Source: Adiantum capillus-veneris
Taxonomy: Eukaryota; Streptophyta; Polypodiopsida; Polypodiales; Pteridaceae
Reading direction: 5' to 3'
NCBI GenBank assembly: GCA_014529385.2
Contig: CM043944.1
Coordinates: forward strand, 83,442,884-83,506,883
DNA: 64,000 bases
Shown: piece by piece, positions 12,906 to 24,154 of the stretch
Layout: each line of letters starts with the position of its first letter
How positions within the stretch are numbered: the stretch's first letter is position 1
Made by a program: the position numbers and the translations under genes
Notes under the pieces: generated by a model
Seen by the model: the letters and a program-made list of their open reading frames with translations, nothing else
What the model was told of the DNA's origin: nothing
Database searches by the model: none

Positions 12906-15900
12906 AAATTGTAACAGATGAGATGCTATCAATGGAGGGAGACAACGTGGAGACATCTAAGATGTAAATGAGGTTTCTGGGGATGAAATGTAGCAGTTGT
13001 TCACCTTAGGAACCTCTGCTTGTCATGAATGACTAAGCAGGCTAGGGGGTTGGCAAGCTATGTCGGGCATTTTTTGGATGAGCATAAAGTCACTGACTCA
13101 TACTAAAAAGCTTGCCTACTAGCATCATGTATATATGTGTACATAGTCCTACAAGTTTTGGAAGTGGCTTTGTAAAATTTCATGTACAAAGGTGTGATTT
13201 TTCCAAGCTTGAATACTGATGTTTTGGGTTGTTCCAGACTTCAAAATATTATTTTTTATTAGTGTTTTCAGCCGTGCTTTATAGCTTGTGAATCGGACTT
13301 GTACATCATGAGTTATGAGCATCCAAAGCGGACGGTCTCAGCTTAGAAGGTGATTGCGGATGCATGCGAGAAGGGAAACTAGGCCAACTTGGGGGTCTAA
13401 GATTTGAAATGCTGAATTTTTATATTTTTGAAGATAGCCAAGGTGATGGGCTTCGAGCCATGTGTTACGGTGCGTCATTCGGTGACCGGAGCATCAAGGT
13501 ATGCCTCGGGGAAAATTGTATGAGAAGTCCTATCATGCTTTGGGAGAAGCTGGGAATTTTTGGGGAAGTTGGGAAGATTGGGGAGAGTTGCCAAGTGGCA
13601 ATGAAGTAATTTCACATGGGGGGCAGAAGTGGAAATTGGAGGGCATAAGGGGGGGAATGGGTACCCCATAAGGTTGTATCAAAGGAGCAAATGGAGCTCA
13701 CTTGCCTGGTCCATGAGGGCTCATGGACTTTGAAGGAGGAAAGGGTGCCCATTTTGAATTCCCATTTCTTGGACAAGCTCCTTGCCATTTTTTTGGTCCC
13801 CAGACACTTGCCCCGACCCCATTCCTTGGTCAAATGGTCACGGACAACTCATTTTTCACCCAAAAAAGGCCAAAATTGGTCCAATTAAAAAATGCCCAAG
13901 GAGAGAATCATGCCGGCTAAGAGGAGAGAAACAATTACTTGGGATAATAGCCAAAAAAATCCCCTTTTTAATAGCTGCAATTCCCTACACATCTTTTTTC
14001 CTAGCAGAGACTAGCTTTTTTGAAGCTCTTGAGAGATACCCCAACTTCGAAAGCTTGTAACTGTCTCGTTTGTTGTCGGAATCAAGCTTATGGATACTCT
14101 ATGTAGGTCTACATGAAATGAGATTCATCTTTATGGTCTCAATTTTCAGCAATTCTAATCATGGTTGGGGTTAGGGCTGTTTCTCGCCCGACTTTACAGG
14201 TGTTCGACATAGGTGTTTTCTGTAGCTTTATGGTGTTTCCTTCCGACAGTGTGGTGTGTGCAAGGCTATAGAGGTTCCCATTTTTCTTCTTATTTGCATG
14301 CTAAAAACATAAACGTAAAGAGAGAGATCAAATTTAATCTTCAAAAGTTCAAGATGCATGGGAAGCCATGGACAAAGCCGAGGCATTTGAGAGACGCAAA
14401 AGACTAGTGTCCTTTGAGGGAGAAGGAGCAGCAACTAGGGGAGAGGGCAGGGGAGCGGTGGTAGCAACAAGGACACGTGAAAGGAGATTAATGGTAGAAA
14501 TCAAGGCAGGGGGTTGGGGAGCAGTGGTAGCAACACAAACAGGAGGCAATAGTCATCGCCCCTTTGTATAAATTTTGAATAAAAAATTACAATATATAAA
14601 GCCTTGAGACAATAGAAATTTTGTGATTTTGAGACAATGTATGAATGGCACAAAATGTCTTTGTATTGATCATTTTGGGGTGTACATCTTGGGTGCACTC
14701 ATTGCATGCATAGGGTTTGTGACCTAGCCTTCGGTTGGCGTAATCAAGTGAAGTGTATGTGAGAGGGACTCCTTGCACAATGTTGTTTTCTCCTTGCTCT
14801 TGGAATCTGAGGGAAAAAAGTGTTAGTATCTATAAATTTCAAGCATTGAAGACAAGTGAAATCTCTCTATTTATTTAGTACCTCTCTATTGTTGAGTCTA
14901 AATGCATACACTTGTGGCAGGTAGTGACAAGTATTCATATGTAAGATCTACCCTAAGTTGTGCAAGAGTTGTACTTGACATTGTGTCCATCATAGTAAGT
15001 AGGCTCTCTCGAAAGTAGATCTCCATTGCTAAAGGTTTGTTCTCAGAGTTAGACTCTATATCTTCATCAAGTGGAATAAGTTGTCTACTAAGATGACGAT
15101 ATGTAAAATAGTAAAATGATACCTATGAAATTTTGAGAGTTTTTAATATACTTTCAAGTTATGGACTTCTACATATTATTCCCTTCGACTGTTTCCTATC
15201 CCAATTATCATCTAAAAGTCCAAACAGCTCTCAGACTTGCAAATGAACATTGTTGTGGTAGTTCGTATTTTCTGAACAAAGAAGAAATCTACAAACACTT
15301 CAATAGGCATAAATAGAGTGAGCCTAACAATCTTTGTAGCAATCAAATACTTGAGGGACTTGTGTATATTCCTGAAGCTTTCGCTAGTTTGGGACATTGG
15401 CAAAGACTAATCCTTACTGTCAAACAATGAAAGTGGAAAATGAGCCACATGACCCCAGGCATATGATATTTGGGGTTCCAAATATGACATATCTTAATAT
15501 AATATTTCATTATCTGCAAGCTCCTTGTGCAATCTTGCACGGTACATTTGCTCACCATTAAATGCATGGAAAGAATAAAAAATCCCAACTTTGCTTTCAA
15601 CTAGTTTCCAGTCCGTCCTATTCGATGGATAAATATATGCACCATATCAAACAAGATATAACATTAGGCAAAATTTGGACTCACAAAGGGGCCCTTTAAG
15701 GAGTTTGACTTTACCTCTCTCTATCAAAACGGGCACATGGATAAATTTTTGCAAACAAACTCCAAAGTTGGCGGAGGTTTGACAGTTAGAATGTGCTCTT
15801 CAAGCTCTATCTACTGATATATAGCACACCATGAGATTCCTCATATTTTAGAAGATTCTTTTTTTGATTCACCTATGATGTGACAACTCTGTCGGAATCT

Positions 15901-17020
15901 AAGTGAATCAAAAAAAGAATCTTCTAAAATATGAGAAATCTCATGGTGTGCTATATATCGGTAGTTAGATAGAGTTTGAAGATGAAATTCTAATTGTCAA
16001 ACCTCCGCCAACTTTGGAGTTTGTTTGCAAAAATTTATCCATGCGCCCATTTTGGTAGAGAGAGGTGAAGTCAAACTCCTTAAAGGGCCCCTTTGTGAGT
16101 CCAAATTTTGCCTAATGACCACAAGCCTTCAAAAATAAACATGCACTGAATGAGATATATACTCAAAATACCATACAGTTGGGTGGATGTCGTGGAAAAC
16201 TAGGAGGAGATGTTTGCAACCTTAAGTCTGCGTGTTGGAAAGCATGTTGTATGAGGACCTCTTTCACCCACTTGCTTTATGCACACACTTTAAACTCTTT
16301 AACTTGACCCTTGAAAGCCTCCACAAAATCATTTTGTTGTCTCCTCTTCCTCCTCCTTGTTTGCAATAGTACCCAACTCCCGATAGTTATTCTAGATGAT
16401 ATTTATCACTAATCATCTGTAATATAACTATTACAACTGGTAACAAAGTGAATTGTAGTGCTAGGCCTTCGAGAGGTAGTCATGGTGTGTACTAGAACAG
16501 ACAGTAGAGTTAACAAAAATATGAAAAAGGAAAGACAATTCTGAGAGGGAAGTAGAGTTACTCAAAAGTTACACTCAGGCACGAACATAGATACTGGATG
16601 GAGCCTTCAATGGCAAGTTCTGAAATTCTTCGATACAAAGTTAGTACGGTTTACGGCATTTACGCTTTGAAAATGTGACATTGTAAAATTTGAATAGTCA
16701 TTTTTTTTTCTTATTTTCTCAACGAGTTTATTCTAAAACGCCAGTTTTCAATGTGAGGTTAGCCTCTTGCCCATTGGCCAAGCGCATCTCTCCCTCTATA
16801 ACTAAAAGACCCAAAAGTGAGTCCAAAGTTCTTCTAAGGGCAGCTACTCAACCACTTGAGTATCGTTGAGCTACTGTCAAGGGATGCAACAAAAAAGTAA
16901 CTCCAACTTTAGGGAAAATCAACATGAATATCTCATTGCTCATGGATTCTCTTGCCCATATAATTTCATATGCATAGAGGATTAACATATGAATGAAGAC
17001 GTAATATTGGGAATTCCATG
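12906..17020. other. 4.1-kb segment of unknown origin between LTR A and LTR B
   Basis: No similarity to the surrounding retroelements is visible. Short open stretches (for example 13364-13609 plus, 15343-15600 minus) have no recognised domain. It contains the 457-bp foldback at 15662-16118. It may be host DNA or another element caught when LTR A and LTR B became neighbours. Confidence 0.4.
15662..16118. repeat. Foldback element with ~205-bp inverted arms
   Basis: The outer end CATTAGGCAAAATTTGG at 15662 is mirrored by CCAAATTTTGCCTAATG ending at 16118. Both arms can be followed through AAAGGGGCCCTTTAAGGAG, CAAACAAACTCCAAAG, and AGAAGATTCTTTTTTTGATTCAC to a spacer of about 35 bp near 15885. 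Arms differ by scattered substitutions. No coding is present. The form fits a foldback or long-TIR miniature transposon; no obvious target duplication is seen. Confidence 0.9.
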
Positions 17021-17756
17021 TGTTAGGAAATAAGACGTAGCTAAATAGATAATTGAGTAGATTACTTAATGGAGAGAGACAGATTTATATACACGAGATT
17101 ATAAAGTAGAGAGAGAGAGAGAGAGAGTACACACGATATACGTGGTTCACCCAATGTGGGCTACGTCCACAGGAAAGCAGCCACTCAATGGCTTTGGTAC
17201 TTCAAAACAAAAAATAGTTTACAAAGGGATTATACCCTTAATGGAGCTCCCGCCTTGCTTCACTCTCACCACCTCACACTCACCTTGTTGCATCAACTTC
17301 ACACTATGAAATGTGTGTAGAAATGGCCTCCTTTTATAGGCCAAAAGGGCTGCCCCCTCTTATGAGAGACAGCCATGTGTAGCCGCCCTTGTGCGAATAA
17401 GTCCAAATCGGACCCTCCAATCCGCCCATGTGTGGCCATCCTTGAGAAGACAAGTCCGCTTTTGAATTCGGCCACCGGCCACCGGCCATTGACTTCCGAC
17501 CACCGGCCACCGGCCATTGACTACCGGCCACCGGCCAACCGACCGGTTGTTTTCCAACCACTTTCCGGCCGCCGTCCGGCCATAATATTTTGGCGAAAAA
17601 GAATATTCTTGCCCCTGATTCTTGTCCGTGAAAATTTTGGTTTCCGGTGAGTGATTTTCCTTCACGCACGATGGCTTCTCCTCATAATGGGGGCCTTACA
17701 AATGTGCGCTTTTACCACAGAAAATTACAAGGGTAAATCAGGCTCCATACTTAACA
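17021..17756 (-). repeat. Copia-1 3' LTR (LTR B)
   Basis: It is bounded by TGTTAGGAAATAAG and ...CATACTTAACA (TG...CA on either strand). It holds a GA tract, a GGCCACCGG minisatellite of several units, and the 140-bp conserved end. Relative to LTR C it lacks the CTCGGGGGC hairpin segment and has fewer minisatellite units. Confidence 0.92.
17329..17341 (-). promoter_or_regulatory. TATA box in LTR B
   Basis: Minus strand CCTATAAAAGGAG is a strong plant TATA match, about 410 bases into the LTR in element orientation. The position fits a U3 promoter. Confidence 0.6.
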
Positions 17757-17772
17757 ATCTCCCACTTGGAGA
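17757..17772 (-). other. Copia-1 polypurine tract
   Basis: The minus strand reads CCAAGTGGGAGAT directly before the LTR start TGTTAAG. This is the typical plus-strand primer of plant copia elements. Confidence 0.8.
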
Positions 17773-17816
17773 CTGATCTCCAAACCAAACCTGTGACTGC
17801 TTTCCATTCTGGCTTC

Positions 17817-19223
17817 TTATCCTTGAATGCCGATTGAAGATGAGCAAAAGCTCAACTTCTCCTTGTTGACCACCTTTGTAAACATGTCTGTAGGATTTTC
17901 ACTTGTATGCACCTTTCCTAGCTTTAGTTGTCCCTCTTCCAAAAGAGTGCGTATGAAGTGATATCTCACCTCAATGTGCTTTGTCCTTGAATGAAAGGCT
18001 GAGTTCTTTGCAAGATGGATAGCGCTTTGTCTATCACTGTACAAGACACAATTGTCTTGTTTGAATCCAAGCTCTTCTAAGAATCTGTGAAGCCACAGAA
18101 TTTCTTTGCTTGCCTCCGTCATTGCTACATACTCTGCTTCCGTGGTAGAAAGTGAAACCACTTTCTGCAGCTTTGAAGCCCAGCTTACTGCTGTGCCTCC
18201 AACCGTGAACACATAGCCAGTAGTGCTCCTTCGAGTATCTTTGTCACCTGCCATATCTGCATCAGCATACCCTTCTAGAAAAATATTAGTTCCTCCAAAA
18301 TACAAAGCATTTGTTGTTGTCCCTTTTAGATACCTAAGTATCCACTTCATAGCTTGCCAATGCTCTTTACCTGGGTTGTCCATGAACATACTCACAACTC
18401 CCACTGCATGTGCAATGTCTGGCCTTGTCCATACCATAGCATACATTAGAGAACCTACCGCTGCAGCATATGGAACTTTAGACATATAGGCTATCTCCTC
18501 TTGTGTCTTTGGACACATATCCTTCGTTAGTTTAAAATGACCAGCCAAAGGTGTAGAAACTGGTTTTGCATTTTGCATTGCAAACCTTTCTAGTACCTTC
18601 TTGGTGTAATCTTCTTGAGATAGCTTTATTGTCTTCTTCGTCCTGTCCCTTGATATTTTCATGCCAAGTATCCTCTTTGCAACACCTAAATCTTTCATTG
18701 AAAAAGATTTGGACAGCTCCTCTTTTAGTTCTTTGATGTCCTGCATGTTAGCACTTGCAATCAACATGTCATCAACATACAACATTAGGATGATGAATTT
18801 CCCATCTCCCTAATTCTCCGTGTAGACGCAGTGATCCGAGTTGCATCTTGTGAATCCATGATCCAACATCCATCGATCAAACTTGAAGTACCATTGTCTT
18901 GATGCTTGCTTTAAACCATACAAGCTCTTCTTTAATCTGCAAACCATTTTCTCCTTACCTTTTACTTCATACCCCTTTGGTTGAAGCATGTAGATTTCCT
19001 CCTCTAAGTCACCGTGAGGGAATGCCGTATTTACATCCATTTGCTCGAGATTTAGATCATGAGAAGCCACAAGGCTTAAGACAAGCCTAATTGAGTTCAT
19101 TTTTACAACAAGAGAAAATATTTCATTGAAGTCAATACCTTTCTTTTGAGAAAAACCTTTTACCACAAGCCTAGACTGTACCTTTTCTTCCCACCTTCTT
19201 CTTCCTTTAGCTTGTACACCCAT
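17817..19223 (-). pseudogene. Copia-1 RT and RNase H, one internal stop
   Basis: Read downwards from 19223. The first part contains SRLVVKGFSQKKGIDF, the QMDVNTAFPHGDLEEEIYM block and KSLYGLKQASRQWYFKFD, the classic copia RT. A TAG at 18810-18812 interrupts the frame just before LMLYVDDMLIAS (RT active site YVDD, about 18779-18768). RNase H follows with GYADADMAGDKDTRRSTTGY and SLSTTEAEYVAMTEA, then SRTKHIEVRYHFIR and NPTDMFTKVV near the C-terminus. Both halves are in one frame, so only one point change separates them. Confidence 0.92.
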
Positions 19224-21706
19224 TTGTTTTGAAGTGCCCGCTTACCTTTAGGCAACTCAACCAACTCCCATGTTTGGTTGCGATGTAGTGAGTCCATCTC
19301 CACTTGCATGCTCTTCGTCCATTCTTCTTTGGATTCATGTTGCATAGCTTCTTCATATGATTCCGGCTCTCCAGAATCTGAGATCAAGAGATGGTTGAAG
19401 GAAGGAACAAACCTTTCTGGAGGTCTACTTGCTCTTGTAGATCTTCGGGGAATAGGTTGAGGCTCCTCATTTGGTTGACGTTGTTGCACATTGTCACCAT
19501 TTGCAGTCCTTGAGTCTTCACCGTCCTCAAGCTCCATGTACTCATCACCTGTTTCTTTTGTTTGTTTTCTTTCCAAGTAATCTTTGTACATATTTTGTTC
19601 GTTAAAAATTACATCCCTACTCCTTAAGATTTTACCATCTTCAGGATTCCATAGGCGATACCCAAAGTCTCCTTCTCCATAGCCAATGAAGAAACACTTT
19701 TTGGACTTTGCATCTAACTTTGATCTTAGGCTTCTATCTATGTGCATGAAAGCCTCACACCCAAACACTTTGAGAAATGCATAATTCACCGGTTTACCTG
19801 TCCATGCCTCTTCTGGAACTCCCCCATCCAATGCCGTTGAGGGTGACCGATTGATTAAGTACACAGACGTACTTACAGCTTCCGCCCAAAGCTCAAGCGG
19901 TAGGCCTGCATGTAGCCACATGCTTCGTGCTCGTTCCATGATTGTCCTGTTCATCCTTTCCGAAATCCCATTTTGTTGAGGTGTCCTTGGGGTTGTCCTT
20001 TGCCTCCGAATGCCATTGCTAGCACAAAAGCTTTCAAAAGCTTGGCTGCAATATTCGCCTCCATTGTCGGATCTGAGGCATTTAACCTTGGTACCTGTTT
20101 CATTCTCCACAAAGGCTTTCCACCTTTGAAATATGGAAAATACATCGGATTTATTCTTCATGACATAAACCCATGTTTTTCTAGTCGCATCGTCTATGAA
20201 TGTTACATAGTACAATGAGCCACCAAGTGATGGTGTACTTGCAGGACCCCAAACATCAGAATGAACCAACTCAAGTTTTTTATTTTTTCTTTCATTTCCT
20301 GATTTTTGAAATTTTACCCTCTTTTGTTTACGATAAACACAATCTTCACAGAACTCTAAGTCCACTTCTTTCAAACCTGGTAGAAGCTTCTTTGTTTGAA
20401 GGATTTGCATTCCTTTGGCACTCATATGCCCAAGTCGGTAGTGCCACACCGCACTGTCAACTTCTGTAGTTGTTGCACAAGCTGAAGGTTGCGTGCTAAC
20501 AGTACACAAGTAAAGTGTACCGACTTTTTCTCCCTTGGCAACCACCAAAGATCCCTTTGAGATCTTCCATCGTTTGTTTCCGAATGCAATGTTGTGACCT
20601 TCATCGTCCAATTGTCCCGTAGAGATCAAATTTTTGCGAAGAGAAGGAACATGCCTAACATCTTTAAGCTTCCATTCATTTCCGTTAGCAGTTTTGACAG
20701 AAACTGTACCTTTGCCGACAATCTCACAAGCTTCATCATCTCCCAAGTATACATACCCAAAATTACCTTTGGTGTAGTCTTGGAAATGTTGCTTGTGTGG
20801 TGTCGCATGGAATGAAGCCCCGGAATCTACTATCCAGGAATTAGACACATTGTCTAATGAGAGAATTAGAGCATCTTGCTCTACTTTACCTGCCACATTG
20901 GCCTTCGATGTTGGCTTGTTGTCTTGAGACTCTGTCTCCTTCTTCTTCTTGGAACAACAATCCTTCTTGACGTGGCCCTTCTTGCCGTAGTTCCAACATT
21001 CAAGAACTGACTTTGTGCGTGACTTGCTCCGCCTTGAGCGATCACGACCCTTTTGGTTTTTGAACCTCTCCTTAGGCCTTCCTCTTGTTTCCAATGATAG
21101 TGCAGCACTTGATGATTCTCCTGTGCTTCTCCTTCTCATTTCCTCGCTTAGGAGAACACCCACAACATCATCAAACTTAAGAGTATTTGTGCCAGAGATA
21201 GAATTACTTACGGCCATCACAAGGCTGTCCCAACTATCCGGTAGAGATGATAGTATAAGGAGAGCTCGCACTTCGTCATCGAAATTGATTTTCACTGATC
21301 GAAGTTGACTTATGTTTGTGTTAAAGTCATTTAGGTGTTCTGCAACTAAACCATTCTCTGCCATCTTTAGATTGAACAAGCGCTTCATAAGAAATACCTT
21401 ATTGGATGCCGATGGTTTCTCATAGAATTCGTCAAGTGACTTCATCAAGTCCTCCGTGGTCTTCATCTCCGAAACATTGAAGGCCACCGTTGACGCCAAG
21501 CTTAACCGGATTGTTCCCAGTGCCTTTCGATCAAGGACAATCCATGCTTCATCTGCCATTGTTGCGGGCTTCTTCGCAAGACCGCCTAGTGGCAAATAGA
21601 GGTCCTTCTGGTAGAGATAGTCTTCAATCTGCATCTTCCAATGTTGGTAGTTTTTACTGTTGAACTTATCAATCTTGAGCTTCCCTTCCTCCTCCATAAC
21701 TCCCAC
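19160..21706 (-). CDS. Copia-1 gag-protease-integrase polyprotein
   Basis: This open frame of 848 codons starts at ATG 21706, 66 bases after the LTR in element orientation. Gag occupies residues ~1-250 (IDKFNSKNYQHWKMQIEDYL, then the UBN2-type region). The zinc knuckle at ~237-250 reads CWNYGKKGHVKKDC, with Tyr in place of the second Cys. Protease DSGA is at 294-297. The integrase zinc domain has H422, H427, C453 and C456; the catalytic triad is D483, D547, E583 with DX35E spacing. The frame ends in the RT N-terminus at 19160, where a frame shift moves translation to the following ORF. Coding is otherwise unbroken; packaging may be hurt by the knuckle change. Confidence 0.92.
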   Translation of the reverse strand: MGVMEEEGKLKIDKFNSKNYQHWKMQIEDYLYQKDLYLPLGGLAKKPATMADEAWIVLDRKALGTIRLSLASTVAFNVSEMKTTEDLMKSLDEFYEKPSASNKVFLMKRLFNLKMAENGLVAEHLNDFNTNISQLRSVKINFDDEVRALLILSSLPDSWDSLVMAVSNSISGTNTLKFDDVVGVLLSEEMRRRSTGESSSAALSLETRGRPKERFKNQKGRDRSRRSKSRTKSVLECWNYGKKGHVKKDCCSKKKKETESQDNKPTSKANVAGKVEQDALILSLDNVSNSWIVDSGASFHATPHKQHFQDYTKGNFGYVYLGDDEACEIVGKGTVSVKTANGNEWKLKDVRHVPSLRKNLISTGQLDDEGHNIAFGNKRWKISKGSLVVAKGEKVGTLYLCTVSTQPSACATTTEVDSAVWHYRLGHMSAKGMQILQTKKLLPGLKEVDLEFCEDCVYRKQKRVKFQKSGNERKNKKLELVHSDVWGPASTPSLGGSLYYVTFIDDATRKTWVYVMKNKSDVFSIFQRWKAFVENETGTKVKCLRSDNGGEYCSQAFESFCASNGIRRQRTTPRTPQQNGISERMNRTIMERARSMWLHAGLPLELWAEAVSTSVYLINRSPSTALDGGVPEEAWTGKPVNYAFLKVFGCEAFMHIDRSLRSKLDAKSKKCFFIGYGEGDFGYRLWNPEDGKILRSRDVIFNEQNMYKDYLERKQTKETGDEYMELEDGEDSRTANGDNVQQRQPNEEPQPIPRRSTRASRPPERFVPSFNHLLISDSGEPESYEEAMQHESKEEWTKSMQVEMDSLHRNQTWELVELPKGKRALQNKWVYKLKEEEGGKKRYSLGLW

Positions 21707-21757
21707 TCAATTCAAGGAATCCTTTCCTTTAGATAATTTAGCTACGAGCAAACCTTG

Positions 21758-21769
21758 CTCTGATACCAA
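21758..21769 (-). other. Copia-1 primer binding site (initiator-Met tRNA)
   Basis: GCTCTGATACCA on the plus strand is the complement of TGGTATCAGAGC, two bases from the LTR C edge. Confidence 0.92.
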
Positions 21770-22081
21770 TTGTGAGGAAATAAGACGTAGCTAAATAGAT
21801 AATTGAGTAGATTACTTAATGGAGAGAGACAGATTTATATACACGAGATTATAGAGTAGAGAGAGAGAGAGAGAGAGAGAGTACACACGATATACGTGGT
21901 TCACCCAATGTGGGCTACGTCCACGGGAAAGCAGCCACTCAATGGCTTTAGTACTTCAAAACAAGAAGTAGTTTACAAAGGGATTATACCCTTAATGGAG
22001 CTCCCGCCTTGCTTCACTCTCACCACCTCACACTCACCTTGTTGCATCAACTTCACACTATGAAATGTGTGTAGAAATGGC

Positions 22082-22094
22082 CTCCTTTTATAGG
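22082..22094 (-). promoter_or_regulatory. TATA box in LTR C (element promoter)
   Basis: Minus strand CCTATAAAAGGAG is at the same LTR position as in LTR B. As the 5' LTR this would drive transcription of Copia-1 toward lower coordinates. Confidence 0.6.
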
Positions 22095-22217
22095 CCAAAA
22101 GGGCTGCCCTCTCTTATGAGAGACAGCCATGTGTAGCCGCCCTTGTGCGAATAAGTCCAAATCGGACCCTCCAATCCGCCCATGTGTGGCCGCCCTTGAG
22201 AAGACAAGTCCGCTTTT

Positions 22218-22318
22218 GAATTCGGCCACCGGCTATTGAATTCGGCCACCGGCCACCGGCCATTGACTTCCGACCACCGGCCACCGGCCATTGACTACCG
22301 GCCACCGGCCAACCGACC
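22218..22318. repeat. GGCCACCGG minisatellite in LTR C
   Basis: Tandem variants of a GGCCACCGGCCATTGACT-like unit are seen. Copies differ in number between LTR A (12805-12830), LTR B (17470-17545) and LTR C. Short open frames across it are artefacts of the repeat. Confidence 0.85.
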
Positions 22319-22576
22319 GGTTGTTTTCCGACCACTTTCTGGCCGCCGTCCGGCCATAATATTCCGGCGAAAAAGAATATTCCGGCGAAAAAAAGTCTCG
22401 GGGGCCTCCGCCCCCGAGGCCTTTAAAGTTGCCCCTGATTCTTGTCCGTGAAAATTTTGGTTTCCGGTGAGTGATTTTCCTTCACGCACGATGGCTTCTC
22501 CTCATAATGGGGGCCTTACAAATGTGCGCTTTTACCACAGAAAATTACAAGGGTAAATCAGGCTCCATACTTAACA

Positions 22577-23530
22577 CCAATAAGTTCTTTTTCATCAAAT
22601 ACCCTCTCAATTTTGTCTGCCATGTATGAAAGCCTTCACCGTCAAATTTATCGTCTCCTTTCTCACCCATTGTGTAAGTAGAGGGGTCCTAGCTTTAGGA
22701 GACTCTCCTAATGCCAATTTCTAGCTCTTTACAACAAAATAATAATCATCGAAGTGATAGCATACACATTATACAAAAGATTTAGCCAAAACCTTAAAAT
22801 TCAAGTACGCTATTCACCAAACTTTGGGCGTAATTGCGAAAGGCTTCTTGAAGAGTTTTGACGACTTCTTCAATGGGCTTGAATTGTGGTTAAACTTTCA
22901 AAACTGATGTTGAGGAGATGGCTGCTTTGGTCTAAGATTTTTGCACCAATGTTCCCGATATTCTTGTCTTGAAATTTTTTCTTTTTGTGCAGACAAAGCA
23001 ATCAAATTCTCTTGATTGGCTTTTGAATTCAAAATAGTGTTGCCACTATCCATATAAGGATTTCATGAACTGATGCAGACGATATGTGTGAGGCCTCGTA
23101 AGGATGCCCTTAGGTGGGCAATCGGTATGGATAGAGCACAACACTGGTTTAGCACATAAAATAACCTTCTCAAGGTAGCCTCACTTGTATGCAAGGGAAG
23201 AGGGGCTACAACATTGATTAAGGCTCTATCAAACGGTGAGTGGGATAGAGCCATCACAATACAACAATCCATTGGTTGAGCTATGCTCAAACGAGTTGAG
23301 AATCGGGTCAAAGCATTAGGGCCAAAAATTGGTAAAAAAGAGGTGCTTAAGAATCTAAGGATTAAGTAATAGTTCAATAGTCAATTGACACGTATACAAA
23401 AGTATGGCACTCTTGTCTCCTCAACCTTGAGTCTTTACGATCCTATTTTGGTGGAGAACGGCTAAATGTCCCGTTTCTTTGGATAAAACCGCTATATCTA
23501 GGTGTTTTCGATGGCTAACATTAAAGTTTG
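22577..23530 (-). pseudogene. Copia-2 gag start and upstream region (right half)
   Basis: The minus strand begins a gag with MGEKG...KFDGEGFHTWQTKLRGYLM-like coding near 22580-22670; the rest (22671-23530) is noncoding. The whole segment aligns with 63057-64000. Together with 12099-12355 it is the split target of the copia insertion. Part of it (about 22895-23096) is a diverged relative of the 199-bp junction piece in the tandem array. Confidence 0.75.
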
Positions 23531-24154
23531 AGTCCAAAGTACTGGCCTTTTGTTCCATTTTATATTTCACAAAATCAAGCTAGAAGATATGAAAGGTCCC
23601 TTTTCATGCTCTGAAAACAATGCCTTTAATAATAAATCACACAATTTTTTCAAACATCTAATTTTTTCACCTTCCCTCCATTTTGTGAGAGTTTTTTCTA
23701 TTTTTGTTGCATTTAAGTCACACACTCTTCCTCTCTAATCTTTGAGATTCTACGGCATCCACTACACATTGTCCTTCTCATAGTATAACTTGTTGTGATT
23801 TTCATAACATCAAAGAAATAGTCTTTGAGAAACAATGTCTTTTTTGTGAATGATTGGGTAACAATGCTCCCTTCATGCCAAGGTGTCCACAAAGTGAAAA
23901 GAACCAAGCAAAATGAAGTGAGAAACCATTAGAAAGGTAGCGTTCTTGCCTTCAAAGTGATCGACAATGGCTATGACCAAAGACATCATGCTAAACTTGG
24001 ATGAACATTCCATTCTCCATTCTCACTATTGTAAGGAACACAAAGTTTATATATTTGATACAACCAATCTTCATCTCATTGTTCTCTCATTTTATTTAAT
24101 TTTTTGCTTTAATTTCACTTATCTTTCCATCAATAGCTATGGAATAGCAACCTA
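23531..24154. other. Unannotated AT-rich spacer
   Basis: No domain, terminus or repeat is recognised. Confidence 0.4.

Larger units (their letters stand above)
17021..22576 (-). mobile_element. Copia-1, near-complete Ty1/copia element (minus strand)
   Basis: In minus orientation: 5' LTR C (22576-21772), Met-tRNA primer site, gag-pol, polypurine tract, 3' LTR B (17756-17021). Pol order is protease-integrase-RT-RNase H, which defines Ty1/copia. Only two coding lesions are visible (a frame shift near 19170-19200 and one TAG at 18810-18812), so it is the youngest element here. The five bases outside LTR C (CCAAT) match those outside LTR A (CCAGT), not those outside LTR B. Confidence 0.92.
21772..22576 (-). 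repeat. Copia-1 5' LTR (LTR C)
   Basis: 805 bp, TGTGAGG...TTAACA. It contains a (GA)n tract, the GGCCACCGG minisatellite with one extra unit over LTR B, a perfect 9-bp-stem GC hairpin (CTCGGGGGC / GCCCCCGAG, 22397-22418) and the 140-bp terminal segment. CCAAT at 22577-22581 is the right target duplication. Confidence 0.92.

Noticed and set aside
12671-12956. Overlapping minus-strand open frames with Gly-Arg-Trp-Pro repeats (also at 17299-17669 and 22088-22335)
   Set aside because: They are the GGCCACCGG minisatellite in the copia LTRs read in three frames, not a gene.
15600-15660. Minus-strand HRIGRTG-like peptide, reminiscent of DEAD-box helicase motif VI
   Set aside because: Only about seven residues match, the surrounding translation does not fit the family and there is a stop directly after; too weak to call.
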